This document shows, in pieces, positions 1 to 8,854 of a DNA stretch of 64,000 nt. The notes below the pieces were generated by a model. That model worked only from the letters and a program-made list of their open reading frames with translations, did no database searches and had not been told where the DNA came from. Source of the DNA: Amycolatopsis sp. 2-15 (lineage in GTDB: Bacteria; Actinomycetota; Actinomycetes; Mycobacteriales; Pseudonocardiaceae); NCBI RefSeq assembly GCF_030285625.1, contig NZ_CP127294.1:3606001-3670000 (forward strand), read 5' to 3'. The first letter of the stretch is position 1. Each line of letters starts with the position of its first letter. The position numbers were made by a program, and so were the translations under genes.

Positions 1-1
1 C

Positions 2-523
2 CACGACATCACGCGCCTGGCCCCGGAGGATCTCGTCCGCCTCGGTGTCGCGCACGTGCCCGAGGGCCGCGGCGTGATCGCCGAGCTGACGGTGGAGGAG
101 AACTTGCGCCTCGGTGGCCTGTGGCGGCGCGACCGGCACTGGCTGCGCTCGGGCACCGGCGAGATGTACGACCTGTTCCCCCCGTTGGCCGACCGCCGGC
201 ACCAGCGCGCGGAAGCGCTTTCCGGTGGCGAACGTCAGATGCTCGCCATCGGCCGCGCGCTGATGAGCCGGCCCGAGCTCCTCCTGCTCGACGAACCCTC
301 ACTCGGCCTCGCACCACGGGTTTCGGCCCGGATCGTGGCCGTGCTGCGGACGCTGCGCGAGGAGAACGGCCTCACGCTGCTGCTGGTGGAGCAGAACGCG
401 GCGACCGCGCTGTCGGTCGCCGACCGGGCCGTCGTCCTGCACCTCGGCCGCAAGGTCGCCGACGACACCGCCGACACCCTCGCGGCCGACGACCGCGTGC
501 GCCGCGCCTACCTGGAGGTGTGA
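2..523 (+). CDS. livF: ABC importer ATPase LivF, 5'-truncated by the window edge
   Basis: This is the C-terminal part of an ATP-binding subunit of a branched-chain-amino-acid/urea-type (HAAT) importer, which powers uptake at the inner face of the membrane. The reading frame is open from base 2, so the GTG at 56 is internal. The signature LSGGERQMLAIGRAL and the Walker B/D-loop LLLLDEPSLGLAP are present; Walker A lies off the window. The pattern VPEGRG...LTVEENL and the end EQNAATAL...AYLEV are typical of LivF rather than LivG. Its TGA overlaps the ATG of the permease gene (TGATG), indicating one operon. The substrate is not determined by the sequence. Confidence 0.93.
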   Translation, partial: HDITRLAPEDLVRLGVAHVPEGRGVIAELTVEENLRLGGLWRRDRHWLRSGTGEMYDLFPPLADRRHQRAEALSGGERQMLAIGRALMSRPELLLLDEPSLGLAPRVSARIVAVLRTLREENGLTLLLVEQNAATALSVADRAVVLHLGRKVADDTADTLAADDRVRRAYLEV

Positions 524-1401
524 TGGGCCGCTTCCTCGACCTGACCCTCGCCGGGCTCACCAGCGGGGCCGTGTATTCGGCCGTCGCGCTGGCGCTCGTG
601 CTGATCTGGCGCTCCACGCGGATCGTGAACTTCGCGCAGGGCGGCATGCTGATGATCACCACGTTCATCGCCTACACGATCGTCTCCCACGGCGGCTCCT
701 ACTGGCTGGCGCTGATCGTGGCCGTCCTCAGTGGACTCGTGCTCGGCGCCGTGGTGGAACGCGTGCTGGTGCGGCCGGTGGAGAAACGATCGCCACTGGA
801 CGCGGTGGTGGTGACCTTCGGCCTGCTCGTGCTGCTGCAGGGCGTGGCCGGGATGCTCTTCGGCGGCACCCCGCGCTCGTACCCGCCGGCGTTCGGCATC
901 GCCGGGTTCAAGGTGGGCGACCGGCAGCTGCTGTTCGCGCCCAACGACCTGTGGATCGTGCTCGTGGTGCTCGCCGTGATGGTGGTGCTGGCGCTGGTGT
1001 TCCGCAAGACGAATCTCGGCCTGCGCATGCGGGCCTCGGCGTTCGCGCCGGAAGTGGCGCGCCTGCTCGGCGTGCGCGTCGGGCGGATGCTCACGGTCGG
1101 CTGGGCCCTGGCGGCGGCGGTCGGCGCGATCGCCGGTGTGCTGGTCGCCCCCAGCACGTTCGTGAGCCCGACGGCGTTCGACGCGGTCCTGGTGTTCGGC
1201 TTCACCGCGGCGGTGATCGGCGGCCTCGACAGCCCGCCGGGCGCCGTCGTCGGCGGGCTCGCGCTCGGCATCGTGCTCAGCTACGTGGCCGGCTACCTCG
1301 GGTCCGACATCGTCACGCTGGCCTCGCTCGTAGTCCTCATCGGGGTGCTGATGCTGCGTCCGCAAGGGCTGTTCGGTTCGACGAAGGGAAGGCGGGTATG
1401 A
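523..1401 (+). CDS. livH: ABC importer permease LivH
   Basis: A 292-residue inner-membrane permease of a HAAT-type importer. It has about eight hydrophobic segments and the LivH hallmark NFAQGGMLM near residue 35, followed by the conserved cytoplasmic loop region RASAFAPEVARLLGV (about 170-185) that contacts the ATPase. Length matches the family (about 290). The start is fixed by the TGATG overlap with livF, and the end overlaps livM by ATGA, so the three genes are translationally coupled. LivH pairs with the downstream LivM to form the channel. Confidence 0.93.
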   Translation: MGRFLDLTLAGLTSGAVYSAVALALVLIWRSTRIVNFAQGGMLMITTFIAYTIVSHGGSYWLALIVAVLSGLVLGAVVERVLVRPVEKRSPLDAVVVTFGLLVLLQGVAGMLFGGTPRSYPPAFGIAGFKVGDRQLLFAPNDLWIVLVVLAVMVVLALVFRKTNLGLRMRASAFAPEVARLLGVRVGRMLTVGWALAAAVGAIAGVLVAPSTFVSPTAFDAVLVFGFTAAVIGGLDSPPGAVVGGLALGIVLSYVAGYLGSDIVTLASLVVLIGVLMLRPQGLFGSTKGRRV

Positions 1402-2468
1402 CGGCGCTCGCCGCGGCGGCACCGGTCCGCTTCTGGCAGCGGTCCACGCTGGTCCGCCACCTCACGCTCTCGGTGCTGGGCCTGATCGTGCTGTACTTCG
1501 TGACGACCTCGCTCGACTCGTTCGCGAACCTGCAGTTCGCCCAGATCTGTTACACCGCCATCGCGACGGCGGGCCTGACCGTCCTTTCCGGACTGTCCGG
1601 CCAGATCTCCCTCGGCCACGGCGCGTTCGTGGCCGTCGGCGCCTACACCACGGCGTTGCTGCTCGAACACCTCGACTGGCCGCTCGTGCTCGTACTGCTC
1701 GGTTCGGTGGTCATCGGCGGCGCGCTGGGTTCGCTGGTCGGCGTGGCGGCGGCCCGGCTGCGTGGCCCGTACTTGGCGGGTGCGACCCTCGCGCTCGCCG
1801 TCGGGCTGCCGTCGCTGGCCGACTACCACGGCCTGCGCGACCTGCTCGGCGGCGCCAACGGCCTCATCGTCACCTCCGACCCGCCGCCGCTTTCCCTCGG
1901 CGAGAGCTTTCCGCTCGAACGCTGGCAGGCGTGGATCTGCGGCCTCTGCCTGGTGGTCACGTTGTTCCTGCTCGCGAACCTCACGCGCAGCCGGATCGGC
2001 CGCGACATGCGGCTGGTCCGCGAAGACGAGCAAGCTGCCGCGCTGTCGGGCGTGCACGTGGCCCGCACGCAGATCGTCACGTTCGGCATCAGCGCGGCGT
2101 TCGCGGGCCTGGCGGGCGGGCTGTTCGCGATCGTCAACAGCCTGGCCGCGCCCGGCGCGTTCACGCTCTCGCTGTCCTTGTCCCTGCTCACCGCGGCCGT
2201 ACTCGGCGGGCTTGGCAGTCTCGCCGGCGCGGTGTACGGCGCGGTGATCGTGACCCTGCTGCCCAACTGGACCGCCGACCTCGCGCAACAGGCCGACCTG
2301 CCGCGCGCGATCTACGCGAACATCCCGCTCGTGCTCTACGGGCTGGTGCTGATCGTGGTGATCATCGCGTTCCCCGGCGGCATCCAGTCGGGGGTCCGCA
2401 AGCTCGGCGCCTTGCTCAAGGCTCGTTTCGTCCGTCCACTCCAGACCCGTCAGGAGACGAGAAGATGA
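1398..2468 (+). CDS. livM: ABC importer permease LivM
   Basis: A 356-residue second permease of the same importer. It shows the LivM pattern of a hydrophobic N-terminus, the motif GLSGQISLGHGAFVAVGAY near residue 70, and a loop LVREDEQAAALSGVHVARTQI that couples to the ATPase. The start codon overlaps the livH stop (ATGA at 1398-1401), and its own TGA overlaps the ATG of the binding-protein gene. Strict co-translation with the other subunits is therefore likely. Confidence 0.93.
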   Translation: MTALAAAAPVRFWQRSTLVRHLTLSVLGLIVLYFVTTSLDSFANLQFAQICYTAIATAGLTVLSGLSGQISLGHGAFVAVGAYTTALLLEHLDWPLVLVLLGSVVIGGALGSLVGVAAARLRGPYLAGATLALAVGLPSLADYHGLRDLLGGANGLIVTSDPPPLSLGESFPLERWQAWICGLCLVVTLFLLANLTRSRIGRDMRLVREDEQAAALSGVHVARTQIVTFGISAAFAGLAGGLFAIVNSLAAPGAFTLSLSLSLLTAAVLGGLGSLAGAVYGAVIVTLLPNWTADLAQQADLPRAIYANIPLVLYGLVLIVVIIAFPGGIQSGVRKLGALLKARFVRPLQTRQETRR

Positions 2469-3769
2469 CCGTACGCCGACCAGCATCCGTCGCGGTCGCC
2501 CTGGCCGCGGTGGTCGCCCTCACCGCCACCGCCTGCGCCTCGGGTGACGACGCCGCGGAGTCCACTCCCGGGATCACCGCCGACAGCGTCACCATCGGGT
2601 CCACGATTCCGCTCACGGGCACGGCCGCGCCGGGCTACAGCGAGCAGGGGCCGGCCGCGAAGGCGTTCTTCGACTACGTCAACGCCAACGGCGGCATCAA
2701 CGGCCGCAAGATCACCCTCAAGTACCTCGACGACGCCTACAACCCGGCCCAGACCGTCACGCTGACCAAGCAGCTCGTGTTGCAGGACAAGGTGTTCGCG
2801 ATCGTCGGCTCGCTCGGCACGCCGACGCACACGAAGGTCGTGGACTTCCTCAACTCCTCGCGCGTGCCCGACCTGTTCGTCGCGTCCGGCTGCACCTGCT
2901 GGGACCAGCCGGAGAAGAACCCCTACACGTTCGGCTGGCAGCCGGACTACACGGTGGAGGGCAAGATCCTCGGCGACTACGTGAAGAAGAACCTGGCCGG
3001 CAAGAAGGTCGCTTACTTCTACCAGGACGACGACTTCGGCCGCGACGGCATGAAGGGCCTCGACAAATACATCGACCAGAGCCTCGTCGTCACGCGTCAG
3101 CCGTACCAGCCGGGCAACACCGACGTGGCCGCGCAGGTGTCGGCGATCGCGGCGACGAAGGCCGACGTCGTGGTACTCGAGGCGATCCCGGCCTACACCG
3201 CGTTGTTCAAGCTGACTTCGCTGAAGCTCGGATACTCGCCGACGCTCGTCGCGTCCAGCGTGGGCGCCGACCCGATCACCGTGTCGGGGCTGCTGGAGAA
3301 CTTCGCCAAGCAGGCGGGTTCGTCGGTGAAGGGGCAGGACCTCATCGAAGGCCTGGTCACGTCGGCCTACCTGCCGCCGGTCGACGACACGAGCAACTCG
3401 TGGACCGCGCTGTTCAAGAAGATCCACGACCAGTACATCCCGAATGTGCCTTTCGACGGCAACGTCTACTACGCCATGGCCTACGCCTACACCTTCACGC
3501 AGGCGCTCGCCCGCGCCGGGCAGAACCCGACGCGACAGGGCGTGATCGACGCGCTGAAGAAGGGCGGGCTCGCCGGGCCGGGTCTGGTGCCGTTCCGCTA
3601 CGGCGCGGATTCGCACGCGGGCTACACCGGCGGGCAGATCGCGACCATCTCCGGCGGCAAGCAGGTGTCGTCCGGAACGCCGCTCACGACCGACGACGGC
3701 GACGGTCCCGTGACCCCCTACACACAACCGCAACCACAGGCTCCGGCCAACGGCATCCCCGCGGCGTGA
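2465..3769 (+). CDS. HAAT-family substrate-binding lipoprotein
   Basis: A 434-residue extracytoplasmic solute receptor for the LivFHM importer. The N-terminus has a basic start (MTVRR), a hydrophobic stretch and a lipobox-like TATAC, so Cys near residue 25 is the likely lipidation site. The mature part has the periplasmic-binding type-1 fold signature (VTIGSTIPLTG, then NANGGINGRKI, then LGTPTHTKV). The ligand could be a branched-chain amino acid, an amide, urea or an aromatic acid; the pocket residues do not allow a choice. Its ATG overlaps the livM stop, and it is the last transport gene of the operon. Confidence 0.92.
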   Translation: MTVRRPASVAVALAAVVALTATACASGDDAAESTPGITADSVTIGSTIPLTGTAAPGYSEQGPAAKAFFDYVNANGGINGRKITLKYLDDAYNPAQTVTLTKQLVLQDKVFAIVGSLGTPTHTKVVDFLNSSRVPDLFVASGCTCWDQPEKNPYTFGWQPDYTVEGKILGDYVKKNLAGKKVAYFYQDDDFGRDGMKGLDKYIDQSLVVTRQPYQPGNTDVAAQVSAIAATKADVVVLEAIPAYTALFKLTSLKLGYSPTLVASSVGADPITVSGLLENFAKQAGSSVKGQDLIEGLVTSAYLPPVDDTSNSWTALFKKIHDQYIPNVPFDGNVYYAMAYAYTFTQALARAGQNPTRQGVIDALKKGGLAGPGLVPFRYGADSHAGYTGGQIATISGGKQVSSGTPLTTDDGDGPVTPYTQPQPQAPANGIPAA

Positions 3770-3791
3770 GTCCGTCCGGCACAATCACGCC

Positions 3792-4382
3792 ATGACGGAG
3801 GCGACAGGGAGCAAGCGGGCGCAAGCAACCCGCGCGGCGCTGCTCGAGGCGGCCGGTGAGGTCTTCACCGCGTCGGGATACGACCAGGCGAGCATGGCCG
3901 CCATCGCCGAACGGGCCGGCGCCAGCATCGGCAGCCTGTACCACCACTTCGTCGCGAAGTCCGATCTCTACATCACGCTCTACAACGAGTACAACCGCCG
4001 CCAGCAGCACCGGTCCGCCAAGGCGTTCCGCACGGCGCTGGCGCAGGGCGAGGAGGACGCGCTCCGGCTATACATCTCCGGAGCGCGTGCCTACCTCGAC
4101 GGGTGCTGGCAGGAGCGCAAGCTCGCCCGGCTGTTCCTGTCCGGGAACGGCCCGGCGGGCTTCGGCCTGCTCACGCGCGAGCGGTTCCGGGAGTGGCTCA
4201 CGGCCAACGCCACGCTGGTCAACGGCCACACCCGGCCGCTGTCGGACATGCTCGTGCTCTCGCTCACCGCGATGTCGACGGAGGCGGGCCGCGAGGTCGC
4301 GGCCGCTCCGTCGAAGGCGAAGGCGGGGCAGATGATCGAGGAGGTCCTCGAACTGATGGGCCGGCTCTACCCCACTTCGTGA
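3792..4382 (+). CDS. TetR-family transcriptional regulator
   Basis: A 196-residue repressor-type regulator with an N-terminal helix-turn-helix (MAAIAERAGASIGSLYHHF, residues about 35-53) and an all-alpha ligand domain. It follows the importer operon by 22 bases on the same strand and is probably co-transcribed with it, so transporter control is the natural inference. The effector is unknown. About 165 bases without a gene follow (4383-4547), containing only a weak inverted repeat, CATTC-N5-GAATG, at 4502-4516. Confidence 0.9.
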   Translation: MTEATGSKRAQATRAALLEAAGEVFTASGYDQASMAAIAERAGASIGSLYHHFVAKSDLYITLYNEYNRRQQHRSAKAFRTALAQGEEDALRLYISGARAYLDGCWQERKLARLFLSGNGPAGFGLLTRERFREWLTANATLVNGHTRPLSDMLVLSLTAMSTEAGREVAAAPSKAKAGQMIEEVLELMGRLYPTS

Positions 4383-4547
4383 CACACGCCACCCCTCTCG
4401 GTTCGACGGTCACTCCAGCAGCGGAAACCTCGGCGCCCGAGCCGGATCGGCACGCTCGCGTCCGGTTCGTCCGGGTGGCGCTCGCCCGCGTAACCCAGTT
4501 TCATTCCCTATGAATGTTTCTCTCTCAAAATGTTCCGGGGGCTGGAC

Positions 4548-6383
4548 ATGTGCGGGATCACGGGATGGGTGGACTACGGCCGCGACCTGGCGGCTGAGCG
4601 GGAGACGGTGGCGGCCATGACCGCCACCATGGCGTGCCGCGGGCCGGACGCGAGCGGGATGTGGTTCGACCGCCACGCGGCGTTCGGCCACCGGCGCCTG
4701 GCCATCATCGACCTCGAGCTGGGCACGCAGCCGATGACGGCCGAGGCCGGCGGCACGGTCGCGCTGACCTACAGCGGTGAGGTCTACAACTTCGCCGAGC
4801 TGCGCGCGGAACTGCAGACGCGCGGGCACCGCTTCACCACGAACAGCGACACCGAGGTGGTCCTGCGCGGCTACCTGGAATGGGGTACCGGCCTGGCCGA
4901 ACGCCTCAACGGCATGTACGCGTTCGCGATCTGGGACCCGCGCGAGGAGCGCCTGGTCCTGATCCGCGACCGGATGGGTATCAAGCCGCTGTACTACTCG
5001 CCGCACGGCGACGGGCTGCTGTTCGGTTCCGAGCCCAAGTCGATCCTCGCGCACCCCGAAATCCGGCCCGTCGTGGAAACCGACGGCCTGCGTGAGCTCC
5101 TGTCGTTCACCAAGAACCCCGGCCAGGCCGTGTGGGCCGGCATGCGGGAGGTCGAGCCCGGCACCGTCGTGACGCTGGACCGCACCGGCCTGAAGGTGCG
5201 CCGCTACTGGCAGCTCCAGCCAGCCGAGCACGCCGACGACATCGGCGTGACCGTGCAGCACGTGCGCGAGCTGCTCGACGACATCGTGCGCCGCCAGCTC
5301 GTGGCCGACGTGCCGCGCTGCGTGCTGCTCTCGGGCGGCCTCGACTCCAGTGTCATCACCGCGCTGGCCGCCCGGCAGCTCGCCGACCAGGACGAGCGGG
5401 TGCGCAGCTTCGCGGTGGATTTCGTGGGGCAGGAAGACAACTTCGTGCCGGACGCGTTGCGGGCCACGCCGGACGCGCCGTATGTGCGTGACGTCCACCA
5501 GCACGTGGGCTCGCTGCACCAGGACATCGTGCTCGACTCGGCGGAGCTCGCCGACCCGGCCGTGCGCCGCACGGTGGTTCGGGCTCGCGACCTGCCGACG
5601 GGGCTGGGGGACATGGACGGCTCCCTGTACCTGTTGTTCCGCGCGATCCGCGAGCGCTCCACCGTCGCGTTGTCCGGTGAGTCGGCCGACGAGGTCTTCG
5701 GCGGTTACGCGTGGTTCCACGACCCGAAGGTGCAGCAGGCCGACACCTTCCCGTGGCTCGCGCGGCGGCTGCAGTCGGGCGAACGCGGGGTGAGCCAGAT
5801 CTTCGCCGAGGGTGTGCGGTCCTCTTTGGACCTTGCCACGCACCTGCGGGACTCGTACTCGGCGGCGGTCGCGGAGGCCGGCACGCGGGCCGGCGAGACC
5901 GAGCACGAGCGTCGCATGCGCGTGATCGGCTACCTGCACCTCACGCGGTTCGTGCGCATCCTGCTCGACCGCAAGGACCGCCTGAGCATGGCCACCGGCC
6001 TCGAAGTGCGCGTGCCGTTCTGCGACCACCGGCTCGTGGAGTACGTGTACAACACGCCGTGGACGACGAAGACGTTCGACGGCCGCGAGAAGAGCCTGCT
6101 GCGCGCGGCGGCCCGCGACGTGCTGCCGGTGTCGGTGGCCGAACGGGTGAAAAGCCCCTACCCGTCGACGCAGGACCCGAAGTACCTCGAAGCCCTGCGC
6201 GACCAGGTCGGCGACCTGCTGGCCGCGCCGGCGCACCCCGTGTTCGACCTGTTCGACCGCGGCCTGCTGACGGGCCTGCTTGCCCGGGAGGACACCGTGC
6301 CCTTCCTCCGGCCACTCGTGGAGCGTGTGCTGAACTTCGCGACCTGGTTCGATCTGTACTCACCGGAGCTGCGCGTCCGGTGA
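4548..6383 (+). CDS. asnB: Asparagine synthase (glutamine-hydrolysing)
   Basis: A 611-residue enzyme that makes asparagine from aspartate, ATP and glutamine. The start was placed at 4548 because class-II glutamine amidotransferases need Cys directly after the initiator Met; this gives MCGITGWV, whereas the in-frame ATG at 4530 would bury the nucleophile. The N-terminal glutaminase half carries the usual RGPD, HRRL and NGE-like (YSGEVYN) motifs. The C-terminal half has the ATP-pyrophosphatase loop LSGGLDSS near residue 262 and a late SGESADEVFGGY. It stands alone, so it could serve primary metabolism or amidate another substrate. Confidence 0.92.
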   Translation: MCGITGWVDYGRDLAAERETVAAMTATMACRGPDASGMWFDRHAAFGHRRLAIIDLELGTQPMTAEAGGTVALTYSGEVYNFAELRAELQTRGHRFTTNSDTEVVLRGYLEWGTGLAERLNGMYAFAIWDPREERLVLIRDRMGIKPLYYSPHGDGLLFGSEPKSILAHPEIRPVVETDGLRELLSFTKNPGQAVWAGMREVEPGTVVTLDRTGLKVRRYWQLQPAEHADDIGVTVQHVRELLDDIVRRQLVADVPRCVLLSGGLDSSVITALAARQLADQDERVRSFAVDFVGQEDNFVPDALRATPDAPYVRDVHQHVGSLHQDIVLDSAELADPAVRRTVVRARDLPTGLGDMDGSLYLLFRAIRERSTVALSGESADEVFGGYAWFHDPKVQQADTFPWLARRLQSGERGVSQIFAEGVRSSLDLATHLRDSYSAAVAEAGTRAGETEHERRMRVIGYLHLTRFVRILLDRKDRLSMATGLEVRVPFCDHRLVEYVYNTPWTTKTFDGREKSLLRAAARDVLPVSVAERVKSPYPSTQDPKYLEALRDQVGDLLAAPAHPVFDLFDRGLLTGLLAREDTVPFLRPLVERVLNFATWFDLYSPELRVR

Positions 6384-6410
6384 GGTGATCACGAGGGTGA
6401 GGAGCGGGCC

Positions 6411-6887
6411 ATGGTGGGCGAGTCGCCGGACGTCGACGCCGACGAGGCGTTCCAGTTCGTGCTGTCGCTGTACCGGCTGCTGCGCGAGCTGCACCGGGCC
6501 GCGCCGCCCGACAACCTGCCGCGAACGCAGCTGCTGGTGCTCGCCAAGCTGGCCCGCTCCGGACCCCTGCGCATCGGGACGCTCGCCGAGGAGGTCGGCT
6601 GCTCCCAGCCCACGGCCACCAAGGTCGTGCACGCCATGGAGGAGGCGGGCTTCGTCGCGCGCGCGGCCGACGCGGGCGACAAGCGCGTGAGCTACGTGCA
6701 CCTCACCCAGCAGGGCCGGCGCCGGCTCGGCGCGGTGGTGCGTGACGAGTCACGGGTGCTCGTGGAGCGGTTCGGCGACCTCGAACAGGACGAGGTCGAG
6801 CTGCTGCTCAAGGCGGGGGCGGTGCTGCGCCGGATGACCGACGGCGCCGAAACTGATATTCGACAAATTCCTCACGACCCGCAATAG
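6411..6887 (+). CDS. MarR-family regulator beside a CoA ligase gene
   Basis: A 158-residue winged-helix regulator. The recognition region is SQPTATKVVHAMEEAGFVAR and the wing is DAGDKRVSYVHLT, both typical MarR. It lies 59 bases upstream of the SD-linked start of a feruloyl-CoA-synthetase-like gene on the same strand. MarR proteins of the HcaR/CouR type control hydroxycinnamate catabolism and respond to CoA thioesters, so regulation of that neighbour is a reasonable inference. Direct repeats in the gap may be its site. Confidence 0.9.
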   Translation: MVGESPDVDADEAFQFVLSLYRLLRELHRAAPPDNLPRTQLLVLAKLARSGPLRIGTLAEEVGCSQPTATKVVHAMEEAGFVARAADAGDKRVSYVHLTQQGRRRLGAVVRDESRVLVERFGDLEQDEVELLLKAGAVLRRMTDGAETDIRQIPHDPQ

Positions 6888-6889
6888 TT

Positions 6890-6917
6890 GTGTGAGACCG
6901 CGGTATTCGTGTGAGAC
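6890..6917 (+). promoter_or_regulatory. Direct repeats, candidate MarR operator
   Basis: The nonamer GTGTGAGAC occurs twice, at 6890-6898 and 6909-6917. The 19-bp spacing puts both copies on nearly the same DNA face. They lie between the MarR stop codon and the strong Shine-Dalgarno (GAGGAGG, about 6929-6936) of the CoA ligase gene. A GAGACC/GGTCTC inverted pair overlaps the same region. Operator function is inferred from position only. Confidence 0.4.
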
Positions 6918-6992
6918 ACAGCGGGTCTCGAGGAGGAAACGGTCGAATGTTCGCTGAACCCGACGTCGAACGCGAGGACCGGCCGGACGGGA

Positions 6993-8738
6993 GTGTCGTT
7001 TTCCGCTCTCGTGACCCGCTCGGCGCCTACCCGCGCAGTGGCCGCGATGCTGCGCGACTGGGCCGGCATCGACCCCGACCATCCGCTGGTGGCCGAACGC
7101 GACGACGACGGCTGGGCGACGCTGACGTACGGCGAGGTCCGCCGCCGCGCCGACGCACTCGGGCAGGCGCTGCTCGACCGCGGCCTCGGTCCGGACCGGC
7201 CGGTGATGATCCTCTCGGGCAACTCCGTCGCCCACCTCGTGCTCACGCTCGGCGCGCTGACCGCGGGTGTCCCCGTGGCGCCGATCAGCGTCGCGTACTC
7301 CCTGCTCAGCGGCGACCACGCGCGAATTCGCGAGATCGCGAAGGTGCTGAAGCCCGGTCTGGTGTTCGCCGAGGCCGGTGGTCCGTTCGCGAAGGCGCTC
7401 GCCGCCGTCGAAGGGCCCGCCGTAGTCCTGACGAGCGAGGTCGACGCTGTGCCGGGCGCGGAATCCCTCGACGATCTGCTGGCCACTTCGCCGGGTCCGG
7501 AGCTCGAAGCCGCGTACGCCGCGACGGGGCCGGACACGCTCGCGAAGGTGCTCTTCACGTCCGGCTCGACCGGTTCGCCGAAGGGCGTGCTGAACACGCA
7601 CCGGATGCTGTGCGCCAACCAGCAGTCGATCCGGCAGGCCTGGCCGTTCCTGGGTGAGGAGCGGCCCGTACTCGTCGACTGGCTGCCGTGGAGCCACACC
7701 TTCGGTGGCAACCACAACGTGGATCTGGTGCTGCACAACGGCGGCACGCTCCACGTAGACGACGGCAAACCGGCGCCGCGGCTGTTCGGCCGCAGCCTGG
7801 AGAACCTGCGCTCGGCGCGGCCCACGCTGTACTTCAACGTGCCCGCGGGTTACGCGCAGCTCGTGCCCGTGCTGGAGCAGGATCCCGACTTCGCGCGCGC
7901 GTTCTTCTCGCGCCTGCGGTTGCTGTTCAACGCGGCGGCCGCGTTGCCGGCGGCGTTGCGCACGCGGCTGGCGGACGCGGCCCGGGCGGCCGGCGTCGAC
8001 GTGCCGCTGACGAGCTCGTGGGGCGCGACCGAGACCGCGCCCGCCGTGACGAGCGCGCACTTCCCGTTCGAGGACGCGCGGTGCATCGGTGTGCCGTTGC
8101 CGGGGCTCGAGGTCAAGCTCTCGCCCGTGGGCGAGGCACGGGAGATCCGGGTGCGCGGCGCCTCCGTGACGCCCGGCTACCTGCACCGGCCCGACCTCAC
8201 GGCCGCGGCGTTCGACGAGGAAGGCTTCTACCGCACGGGCGACGCCGCCGTGCCGGCCTCGGACGACCCGAACGCTGGGCTGCTGTTCGGCGGCCGCATC
8301 GCGGAGGACTTCAAGCTCGACACGGGCACGTTCGTCCGCGTCGGTGCCCTGCGCACGGCGCTGCTCTCGGCCGTGCCCCTGCTGTCCGACGCGGTGATCG
8401 CGGGGGAGAACCGCTCGTACGTCAGCGCGCTGGCCTGGCTCAACCAGGCCGAAGCGCGGGCGTTGTTCGCGGGTTCGCTCGACGCCTCGGACGGCTGCGT
8501 GGTCCACGCTGAGCTGCGCGCGCACGTCGGGAAGCTGCTGGCCGCGATGAACTCCGCGGCCGGCTCGGCGGGCCGCGTCGAGCGGATCGTGGTGCTCGCC
8601 GACCCGCCGGATCTCGACGCGGGCGAGATCACCGACAAGGGCTACCTCAACCAGCGCCGCGTACTGGCCCGGCGGGTGGCGTTCGTCGAGCGTCTTTACG
8701 CTGGTGAACCGGACGCCGCGGTGATCGTCGCGCGATGA
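6993..8738 (+). CDS. Feruloyl-CoA-synthetase-like AMP-forming ligase, N-terminal frameshift
   Basis: An acyl/aryl-CoA ligase of the AMP-binding (ANL) superfamily, resembling feruloyl-CoA synthetase: acid plus ATP plus CoA gives the acyl-CoA. Motifs: FTSGSTGSPKGV near residue 190, TSSWGATETAP near 340, YRTGDA near 412, and the late catalytic-lysine segment GEITDKGYLNQ near 548. The intact frame starts at GTG 6993, but the best Shine-Dalgarno (GAGGAGG) precedes an ATG at 6947 in another frame. That frame encodes the expected family N-terminus (MFAEPDVERED...LGAYPR) up to about 7036, where the homologous sequence continues in the 6993 frame. Either a one-base indel truncated the protein by about 30 residues or there is a sequencing error. 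The adenylation core is complete. Confidence 0.85.
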   Translation: MSFSALVTRSAPTRAVAAMLRDWAGIDPDHPLVAERDDDGWATLTYGEVRRRADALGQALLDRGLGPDRPVMILSGNSVAHLVLTLGALTAGVPVAPISVAYSLLSGDHARIREIAKVLKPGLVFAEAGGPFAKALAAVEGPAVVLTSEVDAVPGAESLDDLLATSPGPELEAAYAATGPDTLAKVLFTSGSTGSPKGVLNTHRMLCANQQSIRQAWPFLGEERPVLVDWLPWSHTFGGNHNVDLVLHNGGTLHVDDGKPAPRLFGRSLENLRSARPTLYFNVPAGYAQLVPVLEQDPDFARAFFSRLRLLFNAAAALPAALRTRLADAARAAGVDVPLTSSWGATETAPAVTSAHFPFEDARCIGVPLPGLEVKLSPVGEAREIRVRGASVTPGYLHRPDLTAAAFDEEGFYRTGDAAVPASDDPNAGLLFGGRIAEDFKLDTGTFVRVGALRTALLSAVPLLSDAVIAGENRSYVSALAWLNQAEARALFAGSLDASDGCVVHAELRAHVGKLLAAMNSAAGSAGRVERIVVLADPPDLDAGEITDKGYLNQRRVLARRVAFVERLYAGEPDAAVIVAR

Positions 8739-8764
8739 CCGCCCCTCACCGCTTGAGGCAACCC

Positions 8765-8790
8765 GCGAGATCGCTCCGAGGCGATCTCGC
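8765..8790. terminator. Hairpin GCGAGATCGC / GCGATCTCGC
   Basis: A perfect 10-bp inverted repeat, GCGAGATCGC (8765-8774) and GCGATCTCGC (8781-8790), with a 6-nt loop, 26 bases after the CoA ligase stop. Position suggests a terminator, although no T-tract follows. The same 10-bp arms recur in the palindrome block near 62.75-62.84 kb. Confidence 0.5.
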
Positions 8791-8854
8791 ACGCCCCGCC
8801 GGAGGCGCGGCAGACAATATGGTGATGCGTCAACAAATTGGGTAGACTCACTTC

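Noticed and set aside
4410..6236. 600-codon minus-strand frame across asnB, and similar long antisense frames elsewhere (for example 17403-19556)
   Set aside because: In GC-rich coding DNA the antisense frames stay open by codon bias. They have no ribosome sites, low-complexity Arg/His/Gln composition and no family resemblance.
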